Positions 43,755-52,871 of a stretch of DNA of 64,000 bases are shown here, piece by piece. The stretch lies in the NCBI GenBank assembly GCA_016791425.1, contig JAEUMQ010000016.1, forward strand, positions 124,001 to 188,000, in the 5' to 3' direction. How positions within the stretch are numbered: position 1 is the stretch's first letter; the number at the start of each line of letters is the position of its first letter. This DNA is from Hyphomonadaceae bacterium (GTDB taxonomy: Bacteria; Pseudomonadota; Alphaproteobacteria; Caulobacterales; Aquidulcibacteraceae). The notes beneath the pieces were generated by a model. That model was given only the letters and a program-made list of their open reading frames with translations, did no database searches and was not told where the DNA came from. The position numbers and the translations under genes were made by a program.

Positions 43755-44528
43755 TCACATGAGCGTCGCGCCGCCGAACAGCGCGGCCAGCGCCGCAAGC
43801 GCAATCCACGACACGATCCCGAACGGCGCCCGCGCATCGGCCTTCCCGCGTGCGAAACTCACGCCCAGCATCAGCAGCCAGCCGAACCACGCCGCCGTGA
43901 TCGACGTCGCGATCGGCCCAAGCGCCTCGAACGGCCCGCCCAATTGCTCGAGGCTGGCGACGAGCAAGCCCACGCCGAACGCAATGCCGATGTACGAGAG
44001 TCCGCGCGGCGCCGTCGCCGCCGCAAGCCCGGCAAACGAGATGAGCAGCGTCCACAAGCCCTGCCCGACGAAGCCAAGATGCTCCCCGACCGCCATGCCG
44101 GCATAGCGGTTGAGCAATCCCTCCATCAGCGTGATCGTCGCCGGATCGGCGCCCGCCGCGCTCGCATCGGCCAGATAGGGGATCGTGATCGCCCAGCGAA
44201 TGAAGCCCATCGCCTGCCAAGCGCCGCCGAGCACGCCGAACACCAGCGCCAGCACCGCAAGCGTGGAGCCGCGCGCATCAACCGCGCGATAGCCAAGCCC
44301 TGCAAGCGCGATCTGCGTGATCCCCGTCAGCGCCATCGCATAATAGGCCGCCACGATCGCGCCTTGGTTGGCGTGGAACGCCGCCAGCCGCTCCGCCGCC
44401 GGCGCGCGCAGGATGTCGGGAAAGCCGAACGACGCCGCCAGCGCAAAAAAGCCGCCCGTCAGCAGCGCGACATGCACGATGCCCACGACGAGAAACGCGC
44501 GCCGCGTCCCTTGCACAGAAGATTCCAT
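43755..44528 (-). CDS. DUF4386-type seven-helix membrane protein
   Basis: A 257-residue integral membrane protein with about seven hydrophobic segments (AFLVVGIVHVALLTGGFFAL the first). The pattern, including NRYAGMAVGEHLGFVGQG, resembles DUF4386 proteins, of unknown role. The start at 44528 is downstream of a longer open frame and begins just before the first helix, with a G-rich site upstream. It converges with the DUF3754 gene, 6 bp apart. Confidence 0.65.
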   Translation of the reverse strand: MESSVQGTRRAFLVVGIVHVALLTGGFFALAASFGFPDILRAPAAERLAAFHANQGAIVAAYYAMALTGITQIALAGLGYRAVDARGSTLAVLALVFGVLGGAWQAMGFIRWAITIPYLADASAAGADPATITLMEGLLNRYAGMAVGEHLGFVGQGLWTLLISFAGLAAATAPRGLSYIGIAFGVGLLVASLEQLGGPFEALGPIATSITAAWFGWLLMLGVSFARGKADARAPFGIVSWIALAALAALFGGATLM

Positions 44529-44554
44529 TGCTGCCCGCCCCCAAGCTTGAATGC

Positions 44555-45604
44555 TCACCCGGCTTCGACCCACCTCACGTGCGGATCGACCCTGGCGACA
44601 AGCTTACGCTCTCCGCCAGGCCATGTCTGTAGGTCCACGGAATATCCGTCCCCGTCTTGCTTGAGCACCCGGTCGTGCTCGAACCGCACCCACGCGAGGC
44701 GCCGCTGCGGCGTCGCTCGCGCTGCGCCCGCCTCGATCGCCGCGCGGCAGCGGGCGCGGATGTCCTTCGGGAAGTACTGCCACACGATGGAATGATAAAG
44801 CACGGTCGCGCCTTCCTGCAGCTCCCCGCCGAGCCGGCGCTCCAGCCAAGCGGCCGCATCCGCCTGCTCCACGCGCGTCCGCTCCGATTGCGCCAGCGCG
44901 AGCGCTGCATCGAACCGCGCCAGCCGCTCCCTCTGGTCCGCCCAAATGTACGCCCGCAACCGCAACGCCTCCTCCGGGCGGAAGATGTCGAGCGGATGGA
45001 TGTCGCATCCCGCGCGCGACGCGACCGTGAGCGGCGCCAGCGTCGGAGCTGCCCCGCGCCAGTCCGTTTCGATCTGCGGCCCCTCATCGCGCCAGCGCCA
45101 TGACTGCGTGCGGTACTGGAATTTGTCCCAGTTGAGATTGAGCCCAGCGCTCGCGCCCAGCTCCAGCATGTGCATCGGCGCGCCGTCGGCGCCCACCGCG
45201 AGGAACGCCGGCAGCAGGCCGATCGCGCGACGCGTCTCGTTCGTTTGCGGTGCGTAGTCCAGGAAGGATGCGAAGAAATCCGGATCGCGCGCCGCGAACG
45301 TCTCGCCCGCCTCCAGTGCGCACGCCGCATCGAAACGCGTATAGGCGCCGACCAACGCCGCGTCGCGCTTCTGCAGCGCCGCCGCATGCAGCGCGCCGGC
45401 GAACCTGAGCGGCGCGGCGTCCGCAGCAACCCAGTCTCGCCCGCCCATGACGCGCGCCACCCATCCACTCGCATCGATGTTCGCGGCCGCGCCTTCAAGC
45501 AGCGCCGCGGTGAAGGGCGAGCCCAATCGCTCGCCCCACGCCGCCTGCGCGCGAAAGTGTTCCGCGAGCGTCTCGCCCCAGTCGGGAGAGACGAGCGAGC
45601 TCAC
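44555..45604 (-). CDS. DUF2332 family protein
   Basis: A 349-residue cytoplasmic protein of the DUF2332 family. Conserved blocks are LLPAFLAVGADGAPMHMLEL, ELGASAGLNLNWDKFQY, and VLYHSIVWQYFPKDIRARC. The ELGASAGLNL motif looks like the glycine-rich loop of SAM-dependent methyltransferases, but no activity is established. The GTG at 45604 overlaps the stop of the thiolase gene (GTGA), so it is the last gene of a short operon. Its link to thiolysis is unknown. Confidence 0.75.
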   Translation of the reverse strand: MSSLVSPDWGETLAEHFRAQAAWGERLGSPFTAALLEGAAANIDASGWVARVMGGRDWVAADAAPLRFAGALHAAALQKRDAALVGAYTRFDAACALEAGETFAARDPDFFASFLDYAPQTNETRRAIGLLPAFLAVGADGAPMHMLELGASAGLNLNWDKFQYRTQSWRWRDEGPQIETDWRGAAPTLAPLTVASRAGCDIHPLDIFRPEEALRLRAYIWADQRERLARFDAALALAQSERTRVEQADAAAWLERRLGGELQEGATVLYHSIVWQYFPKDIRARCRAAIEAGAARATPQRRLAWVRFEHDRVLKQDGDGYSVDLQTWPGGERKLVARVDPHVRWVEAG

Positions 45605-46779
45605 CCCCGCTCCACCGCCATCGCGATGCCTTCGCCGCCGCCGATGCACAGCGTCGCGACGCCGCGCTTCTTCCCGTGCGCTTCAAGCGCCGCGATAAGC
45701 GTCACCAGGACCCGCGCGCCCGACGCGCCGATCGGGTGCCCCAGCGCACACGCCCCGCCATTGACGTTGATCTTGTCCTGCGTGATCCCGAGCTCCGTCA
45801 TCGCGATCATCGGCACGACCGCGAACGCCTCGTTCACTTCCCAGAGATCGACGTCGCCCGCCTGCCAGTCCGCGCGCGCGAGCGCTTTCTTGACCGCCGG
45901 CACCGGCGCGGTGGTGAAGTACGCCGGCTCGTGCGCGTGCGCGGCGGAGGAAACGATCCGCGCCAGCACCTTCAAGCCCCGCTTCTTCGCTTCGCTCTCG
46001 CGCATCAGCACGACCGCCGCCGCACCGTCCGAGATCGCCGAGGCGTTCGCCGCCGTCACCGTGCCGCCTTGAGTGAACGCCGGCTTCAGTTGCGGAATCT
46101 TCTCGGGCTTCGCCTTGCGCGGCAGTTCGTCCGTATCGACCGTCGCGCCTGATTTCCTGTCCGCGACCACCGGCGCGATCTCGCGCTTGAACCGGCCTTC
46201 CTTCGTCGCCGCCTGCGCGCGCGCCAGCGTCTCGAGCGCATACGCGTCCTGCATCTCGCGCGTGAACTGGTATTCCTTCGCCACCTGGTCGGCATAGACG
46301 CCCATCGCCTGGTGCTCATAGGCGTCCTCCAGCCCATCGAGCGCCATGTGGTCGAGCAGCTTGTCATGCCCGTACTTCTGCCCGGTGCGGTGCTTGGCCA
46401 TCAGGAACGGCGCGTTCGACATGCTCTCCATGCCGCCCGCGACGATGACGCTCGCATCGCCGACCGCGATCGCGTTCGCCCCTGCGACGATCGCTTGCAG
46501 CCCCGACCCGCACATCTTGTTGAGCGTCACCGCTTCCACGCTCTTCGGCAGCCCCGCCCCGAGCGCGGCCTGACGCGCCGGCGCCTGCCCTTGGCCCGCC
46601 TGCAGCACGTTGCCCATCAGCACCTGCTCGACGTCCTCCGGCTTGATCTTCGCGTCGGCCACCGCCGCCTTGATCGCCGCGGCGCCCAGATCGGCGGCCG
46701 CCAGCCCCGAAAGCTCGCCCAGGAGCCCGCCCATCGGCGTGCGCGCCATGCCGACGACGACGATCGGATCATCTGCCAT
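45601..46779 (-). CDS. Acetyl-CoA acetyltransferase (thiolase)
   Basis: A 392-residue biosynthetic-type thiolase. The nucleophile Cys lies in LNKMCGSGLQA (about C90), the His in ALGHPIGASGARV, and the second Cys in TLCIGGGEGIAM. GGMESMSNAPF is another family block. It condenses two acetyl-CoA to acetoacetyl-CoA, or the reverse, and could supply PHA synthesis; phaC is distant in this window. The gene lies between a hotdog thioesterase and the DUF2332 gene. Confidence 0.93.
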   Translation of the reverse strand: MADDPIVVVGMARTPMGGLLGELSGLAAADLGAAAIKAAVADAKIKPEDVEQVLMGNVLQAGQGQAPARQAALGAGLPKSVEAVTLNKMCGSGLQAIVAGANAIAVGDASVIVAGGMESMSNAPFLMAKHRTGQKYGHDKLLDHMALDGLEDAYEHQAMGVYADQVAKEYQFTREMQDAYALETLARAQAATKEGRFKREIAPVVADRKSGATVDTDELPRKAKPEKIPQLKPAFTQGGTVTAANASAISDGAAAVVLMRESEAKKRGLKVLARIVSSAAHAHEPAYFTTAPVPAVKKALARADWQAGDVDLWEVNEAFAVVPMIAMTELGITQDKINVNGGACALGHPIGASGARVLVTLIAALEAHGKKRGVATLCIGGGEGIAMAVERG

Positions 46780-46782
46780 GAA

Positions 46783-47238
46783 TCATTCTCCTTTGGGTTG
46801 GAACACGAGCAGCGTCGATGTTCCGTGTGCGTAGAGTTTTCCCGCTCGATCGACGAGCTTGCCCTCGGCCGTGATGATGGTCCGGCCTCGCGCGACCACT
46901 CGCCCCTCAGCGCAGACCACGCCCACATCGGGCGTGATCGCGCGCACGAAATTCACCTTCGTCTCCACCGTGGTGTAGCCCACGCCCGCCGGCAGCGTGG
47001 TGTGCGCCGAGCAGCCGCAGCACGAATCGATCAGCGTCAGCGCGACGCCGCCATGAACGATGCCGAGCGGATTGAGCAGCTTCTCCGAAAGCGTCCCCTC
47101 GAAAAGCGCGTAGCCGTCCTCCACCTTGCGCAGGAAGAACCCCATCGTCTGCGAGATCGGCGGCGGCGCGAAGCGCCCTTCGGCGATGCCGCGCATCGCC
47201 TCAAGCCCCGAAAGGGCGAGCAAGTCCTCGCGCGACAT
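46783..47238 (-). CDS. PaaI-family hotdog thioesterase
   Basis: A 151-residue hotdog-fold protein. The LGIVHGGVALTLIDSCCGCS block carries the HGG motif of PaaI-type acyl-CoA thioesterases, and TTVETKVNFVRAITPDVGVV follows. It hydrolyses acyl- or aryl-acyl-CoA, often relieving CoA trapping. The open frame runs far upstream, but the ATG at 47238 lies 11 bp after the stop of the preceding hydrolase and starts at the family N-terminus. Confidence 0.85.
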   Translation of the reverse strand: MSREDLLALSGLEAMRGIAEGRFAPPPISQTMGFFLRKVEDGYALFEGTLSEKLLNPLGIVHGGVALTLIDSCCGCSAHTTLPAGVGYTTVETKVNFVRAITPDVGVVCAEGRVVARGRTIITAEGKLVDRAGKLYAHGTSTLLVFQPKGE

Positions 47239-47249
47239 CGGTTTCGGCG

Positions 47250-48023
47250 TCAACCCACGAACTCCGCGATGCGCGCGACCACATCCTTGTCCATCGCCAC
47301 CCCGCGATGATCGTGCCCGGCGACGGCGAGCACCTGCGCGTCCCGGCACGCGTCCGCAACGTCCTGCACGCCCGCGAACGGCGTCCGCTCGTCGTCGATC
47401 GAATGCACGAACAGCATTTTCGTCCGCAGGCGCCGGAAGACTTGCGCCGGATCGAGGTCGGTCCGCGCCGGTCCGACCCGCGCCTGATAGAGCGTGCGCG
47501 CTTTCTCCGCAACGTCGTCGGGAACGCCCATGGCTTCGGCCATTCGCCGCCAGCGCCCGTTGATGCGCGTCGGCGACGCGATGACGGCGAAGCGCTCCGC
47601 CTTCAGGCCCTTGTCGATCGCCATGGCGGCCGCCACACAGCCCATCGAGTGCGCGACGACCGACTGGATCGGCCCCAGCGCCGCCGCGACCGGCGCCAGC
47701 ACATCCGCGGCGTCCGAGGGAAAGCACGCGGCGCCTTCGGAGAATCCATGCGCCGGAAGATCGAGCGCGACCACCGCGCGCGCGCTTTGCGTGAGCGCAT
47801 CGATCATCGCCGTCCAGATCGAATTGTCGTCTTCGTAGCCGTGCACCAGCAGCGCCGCCGGCCCTTCCCCGACCCGCCACGCCGCGATCGCGCCCTGCGG
47901 CCCGGAAATCTTCCGCATCTCCGCATCGCGCAGCGGCTCAGCCAGACGCGGAACCGCGCGTCGCCGCGGCGGCGCGCTCATCACCGCCAGGAATTCCTCG
48001 ACTTCGGGATCGCTCGCGCTCAT
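47250..48023 (-). CDS. Alpha/beta hydrolase
   Basis: A 257-residue hydrolase with the nucleophile elbow [13 protein letters not shown], an oxyanion segment ([13 protein letters not shown]), Asp around [10 protein letters not shown] and His in [12 protein letters not shown]. Function cannot be set from sequence; members are esterases or thioesterases. It follows mnmA on the minus strand with a 4-bp overlap and precedes the thioesterase. Confidence 0.82.
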   Translation of the reverse strand: MSASDPEVEEFLAVMSAPPRRRAVPRLAEPLRDAEMRKISGPQGAIAAWRVGEGPAALLVHGYEDDNSIWTAMIDALTQSARAVVALDLPAHGFSEGAACFPSDAADVLAPVAAALGPIQSVVAHSMGCVAAAMAIDKGLKAERFAVIASPTRINGRWRRMAEAMGVPDDVAEKARTLYQARVGPARTDLDPAQVFRRLRTKMLFVHSIDDERTPFAGVQDVADACRDAQVLAVAGHDHRGVAMDKDVVARIAEFVG

Positions 48024-49186
48024 GCCGTCCTCGCGATCCAGCCGCCGCCAAGCACGCGCGGACTGGCGCGCTCATAGAACACGGCCGCCTGCCCCGGCGC
48101 CACTCCTTCTTCGGCGTCATCGAGCTCGACCGCCCAGCCCGCGCCGATGCGCAGGCGCCCCGGAACCGGCGCCCGCGTGGAGCGCACCCGCACCAGGATC
48201 TCGCGCCCGTCGAGCGCGTCTTCCTCGCGCACGGGCTCGCCGATCCAGTTCACCTCCTTCAGGGTGATGTGCTTGACGCGCAGCGCCTCGCGCGGCCCCA
48301 CGATCACGCGCTTCGCCTCCGCATCGAGCTTCACCACGAAGAGCGGCTCGCCGGTCGCGACCCCAAGCCCGCGCCGTTGCCCGATCGTGAAATTGATGAC
48401 GCCCTTATGTTCGCCCATCACGCGCCCATCGACGTGCACGATCTCGCCGGGCTCGATCGCACCGGGGCGCAGCTTCTCCACGATGGCTTGGTATTTGCCG
48501 TCCGGCACGAAGCAGATGTCCTGGCTGTCGGGCTTGTCGGCGGCCTTGAGCCCAAACTCGGCCGCCAGCGCCCGCACCGCCGGCTTCTCCATGCCTCCGA
48601 GCGGAAAGCGCAGGAAGTCCAGCTGTTCGCGCGTCGTGGCGAACAGGAAATAGGATTGGTCCCGGTTCGGATCATTGCCGCGCCAGAGCTCGGCCCCGCG
48701 CGCGCCCTCCATCCGCTGCACGTAATGTCCCGTCGCCAGGCAATCTGCCCCCAGTTCCTTCGCCATGCGCATGAGGTCCGCGAACTTGACCGTCTGGTTG
48801 CACCGCACGCAGGGGATCGGCGTCTCGCCGGCCAGATAGGAATCCGCGAACTCCTCCATGACCGCCTGCCGGAAGCGGCTTTCGTAATCGAGCACGTAGT
48901 GCGGAATGCCGAGCCCGTCGGCGGCGCGGCGCGCGTCGTGGATGTCCTGCCCCGCGCAGCACGCGCCCGGCTTGTTCACCGCCGCGCCATGATCATAGAG
49001 CTGCAGCGTGATGCCGACGACGTCGTAGCCCTCGCGCGCCAGCATCGCCGCCACGACGCTGGAATCCACCCCGCCCGACATCGCCGCCACGACGCGCGTC
49101 TGCGCCGCGGGCTTTGCGAACCCCAAGCTGTTGAGCCGCCCCGAAGACGTGATGGGTGACGCTCCGGTAGGCGCTGCCGCCGACAT
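48020..49186 (-). CDS. mnmA: tRNA-specific 2-thiouridylase MnmA
   Basis: A 388-residue enzyme that makes 2-thiouridine at the wobble position of Lys, Glu and Gln tRNAs. The PP-loop [17 protein letters not shown], the catalytic Cys in [13 protein letters not shown] and its partner in [13 protein letters not shown], and the [15 protein letters not shown] domain are all visible. The ATG at 49186 follows GGGGAGGAG. It heads a minus-strand run with the hydrolase, thioesterase and thiolase, so housekeeping and acyl-CoA genes share an operon. Confidence 0.97.
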   Translation of the reverse strand: MSAAAPTGASPITSSGRLNSLGFAKPAAQTRVVAAMSGGVDSSVVAAMLAREGYDVVGITLQLYDHGAAVNKPGACCAGQDIHDARRAADGLGIPHYVLDYESRFRQAVMEEFADSYLAGETPIPCVRCNQTVKFADLMRMAKELGADCLATGHYVQRMEGARGAELWRGNDPNRDQSYFLFATTREQLDFLRFPLGGMEKPAVRALAAEFGLKAADKPDSQDICFVPDGKYQAIVEKLRPGAIEPGEIVHVDGRVMGEHKGVINFTIGQRRGLGVATGEPLFVVKLDAEAKRVIVGPREALRVKHITLKEVNWIGEPVREEDALDGREILVRVRSTRAPVPGRLRIGAGWAVELDDAEEGVAPGQAAVFYERASPRVLGGGWIARTA

Positions 49187-49277
49187 CGAACTCCTCCCCT
49201 TGGGGTCAAGGCCCAAGGCGAAACAAGGTGCTCTCTATATAGGACTGCTGAGCAAGGCCAGCACCGCGCATCGCGCT

Positions 49278-49384
49278 CCCCGGACGCCGCGCAGCGGCGA
49301 TCCGGGGTCCAACCGCGCGGTGGGCCGGACACACGCTCGTGAATCTACACCTTGGGCCCCGGCTCTCGCTGCGCTCGGCCGGGG
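49278..49384. repeat. Two GC-rich extragenic palindromes
   Basis: Within the 240 bp between mnmA and flgL. The first has 13-base arms (CCCCGGACGCCGC, then GCGGCGATCCGGGG with one bulge) around a GCA loop at 49278-49307. The second has CCCCGGC/GCCGGGG arms at 49357-49384. They resemble the REP-like palindromes common in alphaproteobacterial intergenic regions and may act as transcript 3' ends for flgL or mnmA. Confidence 0.65.
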
Positions 49385-49426
49385 AACGTCGGTCTTGGCT
49401 ACGGGCTTTCCCTCTGGTGTAGAACG

Positions 49427-50350
49427 CTACAGGTATTCCAGCAGCGACAGCCGCGAGAGGTCCCCGAACACCTTGGCGGTCGCCTGGTATTGCGCCTCCA
49501 GCTGCGAGAGCTTGAGCGCGATGGCGGGCACATCCGCGTCAGCCCGGTCGCCGATCTCCTTGGTCAGGAGATTGGAGCGCGCCGTGAGATGCTCGCGCTC
49601 GTCGGTGATGCGCCGCTGCGTCTGCCCCGAGCGCCCCTCCGCCGCGGTCACCACGCGCGACGCGTTCTCCACCCGCGACGCCAGCGCCTGCACCTGGTCG
49701 CGCACCGCTTCGGGCATCGGATCAGGCAGCGCGCCGCCGTGGGAATCGATCAATTGCTTGATGTCCCGCATCGCCTCGTAGAGGTCGCGGCCGATTTCCG
49801 AGGCCTTCTCCGCAAGCGTGATCTTGGCGCCCGATTCCAGCTCGAGGATCTGGTGGCGGTCCGCCTCGGCGAACACTCCCGATGGAATGATCGCCGTCGC
49901 CAATTGATCGAGCGAATTGATCGTGACCGGCCCATCGCCCACGCGCTCGCCGGCGAACAGCGGCTGGCCGTTCCATTGTTCGTTGAACGCCGACGTAATC
50001 ATCGAAAAGGCGAGATTGAGATTGACGCCGAGCGAAGACGCCGAGTTGGTCGCCACCGCATCGTGCATCGCCTTGGCGAGATCGGTCCCCCCTTGCGCCG
50101 CGCGCGACAGCGCCGACGCCTGCAAGTCGAAGCGGGCGCCGAGCTGCGCCGCGGCGGTGGCGCGTGCATCGGTCTGCGCCAGGAGCCCCCTGGCGTTGAT
50201 GAGCTGCGCAACCCCCGACCCGTAGCCCATCAGGTCGTTGGCCTTGGCGCCGGACGCCAGCTGTCGCTGCAGATCGCCGAGCTCGCGCGTGATGCGCTGC
50301 AGATCGAGCTGCATCTGCGCGTTGAAACGAAGGGTGAGCGCGCTGGTCAT
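49427..50350 (-). CDS. flgL: Flagellar hook-filament junction protein FlgL
   Basis: A 307-residue flagellin-like protein. The N-terminal coiled region (QMQLDLQRITRELGDLQRQ) and C-terminal coil (SQLEAQYQATAKVFGDLSRL) are those of FlgL/HAP3, which joins the hook to the filament. The LASGAKANDLMGYG stretch matches the usual LxSGxK element. It lies 13 bp after flgK and is presumably in the same transcript. Confidence 0.88.
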   Translation of the reverse strand: MTSALTLRFNAQMQLDLQRITRELGDLQRQLASGAKANDLMGYGSGVAQLINARGLLAQTDARATAAAQLGARFDLQASALSRAAQGGTDLAKAMHDAVATNSASSLGVNLNLAFSMITSAFNEQWNGQPLFAGERVGDGPVTINSLDQLATAIIPSGVFAEADRHQILELESGAKITLAEKASEIGRDLYEAMRDIKQLIDSHGGALPDPMPEAVRDQVQALASRVENASRVVTAAEGRSGQTQRRITDEREHLTARSNLLTKEIGDRADADVPAIALKLSQLEAQYQATAKVFGDLSRLSLLEYL

Positions 50351-50363
50351 GTCTCAATCGCCA

Positions 50364-52508
50364 TCAGCCTGTCGTGGTCCCGATCTGCAGCAGCACGCGC
50401 AGCATCTCGCTGGCCGCCTGGATGAGCCGCGAGGCCGCCGCATAGGCGTTCTGGTAGGTTGTCATGCGCACGAGCTCGTCGTCGATGCTGACCCCCTCCA
50501 CCTGCGCGCGCCGGTCGGCGGCCGCCTTGGCCAGCGCATCGGCGCCTTCCTGCGCGCGCTGCGCATCCGAAGCCATCCGCCCCACGACGCCGGCGAGGCG
50601 CGCGGCATAGGTCGCGAGCGAAGTCGTCTGCGGCGTCATCGGCCCCGCCGCGGAGAAGCTGCGCACCTGATCGCGCGCCGCCACCAGCGCGTTGACGCCG
50701 CGATTATCGCCCGCCTCCACGATCGGCTGGCCGATCGCTGCCTGCAGGTTCGGCCGCCCGACCGCCAGCCGGCTCGGATCGTTGAGGATCGCGGTGGCGA
50801 CGTCGGTCTCGATCGCGCGCGCCGCCCCCGCATAATTCCCCACGCCGAACAGCGACGAGAACGACACCCCCGTGCCGCCGCGTTGCGTGGTGTCGCCGGT
50901 AAGCGCGACCTGCGAGAAGCCATTGTTGGGCGTCCACCCGATCTGGCCGGTCGTGGCGTTGTACGCAAAGGTGGCGTAGCGCCCGAGCCCGGTCGAGACA
51001 TCGTTGAGCGCAGTGACGAGGTCGCTCCACGACGTGCCGGTGGCCGCGAACGTGACGTTGCCGGCGAGATTGCCGTTGTTGTCGCGCACCTGGAACGAGA
51101 GATTGCCGGTGAGCCCGTGCGTATCGCCGGCGGAGCCGCCGGTTTCGAAGAAGAGCGGCGTTTCCCGCTGCACCAGGTCGTTGAGCCCGAAGAAGTGCGA
51201 GAAGCCGCGCCCCGCCCGATCGCTCGGCGTTGTCGGATCCTGCTGGATCACCACGCCGGCGCCGCCATTGGCGCTGACGCTCAGGCGCCCATTGGTGAAG
51301 CTCGCCTGGCCCGACGGCGTCGCCGCCTGCAGCGCCGCGTTGAGGCTCGCGACCATGTCGCCGATCGTCGATCCGGCGAATGTGAATGTGCCCGGCGGCG
51401 ACTCCCCGGTGATCGTCCCCGCATCGAAGTCGATCTGCAGCCGCTGCCTGAGGATGCCGTCGGAATCGGTGATGCCGATAATGGCCTTGCCGTCGAAATT
51501 GAGCGCGTCGGTGGCGAGCAGGCCGGTCTGGCGTCCGGTGAGCGAGCTGACGGCGGGGAACGAGGCGTTCTCGTTGTGGGCGGCGTTGAGCGCATCGCCC
51601 ACCGACGCGGCCAGGCCGCCGAGCGCTTCTGCAAGGCCCTTGAGGTCCTTGTCGCGCACCTCGATGAGCCCCTTGATCTCACCGCTGGTGAAATAGGGTT
51701 CAAGGTTCGTCGCCGAGCCGGCGGAGGAATCGTAGGTGATCACGCCGTGCGTGGCGAACTGCGCCGATGTGGAAGTGTAGCTGAGCTCCGTCGCCGTCTC
51801 TCCCACCAGCAGCGCGCCGCCGCTGGTGCGGATCTGCACGGTGCCGTCGGTCATCGGATAGACGCGAATGTCGAGCATCTGCGCGAGCTGGTCGATCACC
51901 ACCGATTGCGCGTTCTGCACGGCGGCTTTTTCTCCACCGGACGCGACGGTCATGCGCACCTGCTGGTTATATTCCGCGATCCGGCTGAGATAATCCTGCG
52001 CCTGCGCGACCGCGCTGCCGATCCGCTCGTCCGCCTCCGCGATAAGCGACTGCACTTCGGTCGCTGCGCGCCGCACCTCGGCATAGAAACCGTTGAGTGA
52101 ATTGATCGCCGCGTCGCGCCCCAGCGTCGAGGACGGATCGACGCTCGTCTCGGTGAACGCCGCCCACACCCGGTCGAGCGCGGCGAAGAGCGAGGTGTCG
52201 GTGGTAGGATCGCCGAACGCCGCCTGCGCGCGCGCCAGGATCGTGGTGCGCGCCGTCGTCGCCCCGCGCGTGGCTTCCGCCGAGAGGCCCGCCGCGGCGA
52301 GGAAGCGATCCGCTGCGCGCAGGATCTCGCCGACGCGGACGCCGCCTCCGAGCCCCACCTCCGTCATCGGCGTGAACTGGATCTCGGCGCGCACATAGCC
52401 GGGCGTGTTGGCGTTCGAGATGTTCTGCGCGGCCACCCCGAGGCCGGCCTGGCTGGCGCGCAGCGCCGACAGGCCCGTGTTCATGATCGCGGTGAGGCTC
52501 GAGCTCAT
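50364..52508 (-). CDS. flgK: Flagellar hook-associated protein FlgK
   Basis: A 714-residue HAP1 protein. The N-terminal rod-type motif ALRASQAGLGVAAQNISNAN and the C-terminal helix (DDELVRMTTYQNAYAAASRL) are typical. The middle is a large variable insertion, with FAGSTIGDMVASLNAALQAA recognisable. It forms the first hook-filament junction ring. The ATG at 52508 is divergent from fliK; a minus-strand sigma-54-type promoter is predicted about 170 bp upstream. Confidence 0.95.
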   Translation of the reverse strand: MSSSLTAIMNTGLSALRASQAGLGVAAQNISNANTPGYVRAEIQFTPMTEVGLGGGVRVGEILRAADRFLAAAGLSAEATRGATTARTTILARAQAAFGDPTTDTSLFAALDRVWAAFTETSVDPSSTLGRDAAINSLNGFYAEVRRAATEVQSLIAEADERIGSAVAQAQDYLSRIAEYNQQVRMTVASGGEKAAVQNAQSVVIDQLAQMLDIRVYPMTDGTVQIRTSGGALLVGETATELSYTSTSAQFATHGVITYDSSAGSATNLEPYFTSGEIKGLIEVRDKDLKGLAEALGGLAASVGDALNAAHNENASFPAVSSLTGRQTGLLATDALNFDGKAIIGITDSDGILRQRLQIDFDAGTITGESPPGTFTFAGSTIGDMVASLNAALQAATPSGQASFTNGRLSVSANGGAGVVIQQDPTTPSDRAGRGFSHFFGLNDLVQRETPLFFETGGSAGDTHGLTGNLSFQVRDNNGNLAGNVTFAATGTSWSDLVTALNDVSTGLGRYATFAYNATTGQIGWTPNNGFSQVALTGDTTQRGGTGVSFSSLFGVGNYAGAARAIETDVATAILNDPSRLAVGRPNLQAAIGQPIVEAGDNRGVNALVAARDQVRSFSAAGPMTPQTTSLATYAARLAGVVGRMASDAQRAQEGADALAKAAADRRAQVEGVSIDDELVRMTTYQNAYAAASRLIQAASEMLRVLLQIGTTTG

Positions 52509-52691
52509 GAAAGGCCCCTCATCCGCGCGCAGGTGGGCAAGCGGCGCCGGGCGGTGGGCGGAACTTGCCCACTTCTCACACCCCCCTTGGGAGCGCGCAG
52601 ACCCGGCATAACCAACTGAAACATCAGCCTTTTCCGCATCCAGGGCGACGCACCGCCGGCGCGGCGGAGGAGCGTCGATGGCCGGAGCGTC

Positions 52692-52706
52692 GCAAGGTTA
52701 AGGCCA
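52692..52706 (-). promoter_or_regulatory. Candidate sigma-54 promoter for flgK-flgL
   Basis: On the minus strand TGGCCTTAACCTTGC gives GG-N10-GC spacing, with the -24 TGGC and -12 TTGC elements. Transcription would start near 52681, leaving a leader of about 170 bases before flgK. Confidence 0.6.
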
Positions 52707-52841
52707 CCCGGATGCGCAGCGGCCGAACCGGACTTCATCCGGCAGAAACTGCCGCGGGGAACCGGCGCCGTTTGCCGAGTCCGCGCCTGTCGCTTGGCCC
52801 GCCGCCAACAATATCTATCTGATTTTATATGATTTTCTTGG

Positions 52842-52858
52842 TTGGCAAGCGGCTTGCT
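52842..52858 (+). promoter_or_regulatory. Strong sigma-54 promoter for fliK-flgD-flgE
   Basis: TTGGCAAGCGGCTTGCT is close to the TGGCAC-N5-TTGC consensus with GG-N10-GC spacing. The predicted transcript start is about 52869, only three bases before the fliK ATG at 52872. FlbD, encoded at 60720, is the expected activator. Confidence 0.75.
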
Positions 52859-52871
52859 GGGATTAACGCTG

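Larger units (their letters stand above)
52509..52871. other. Divergent control region between flgK and fliK
   Basis: 363 bp without a gene. It holds one sigma-54-type promoter for each direction (separate entries) and an AT-rich patch at 52809-52840, just before the fliK promoter. The space between the two promoters could hold FlbD-binding sites, but no clear one was identified. Confidence 0.6.

Noticed and set aside
52842-52871. TTG start at 52842 for fliK
   Set aside because: It lies inside the sigma-54 promoter itself, so it could not be in the transcript.
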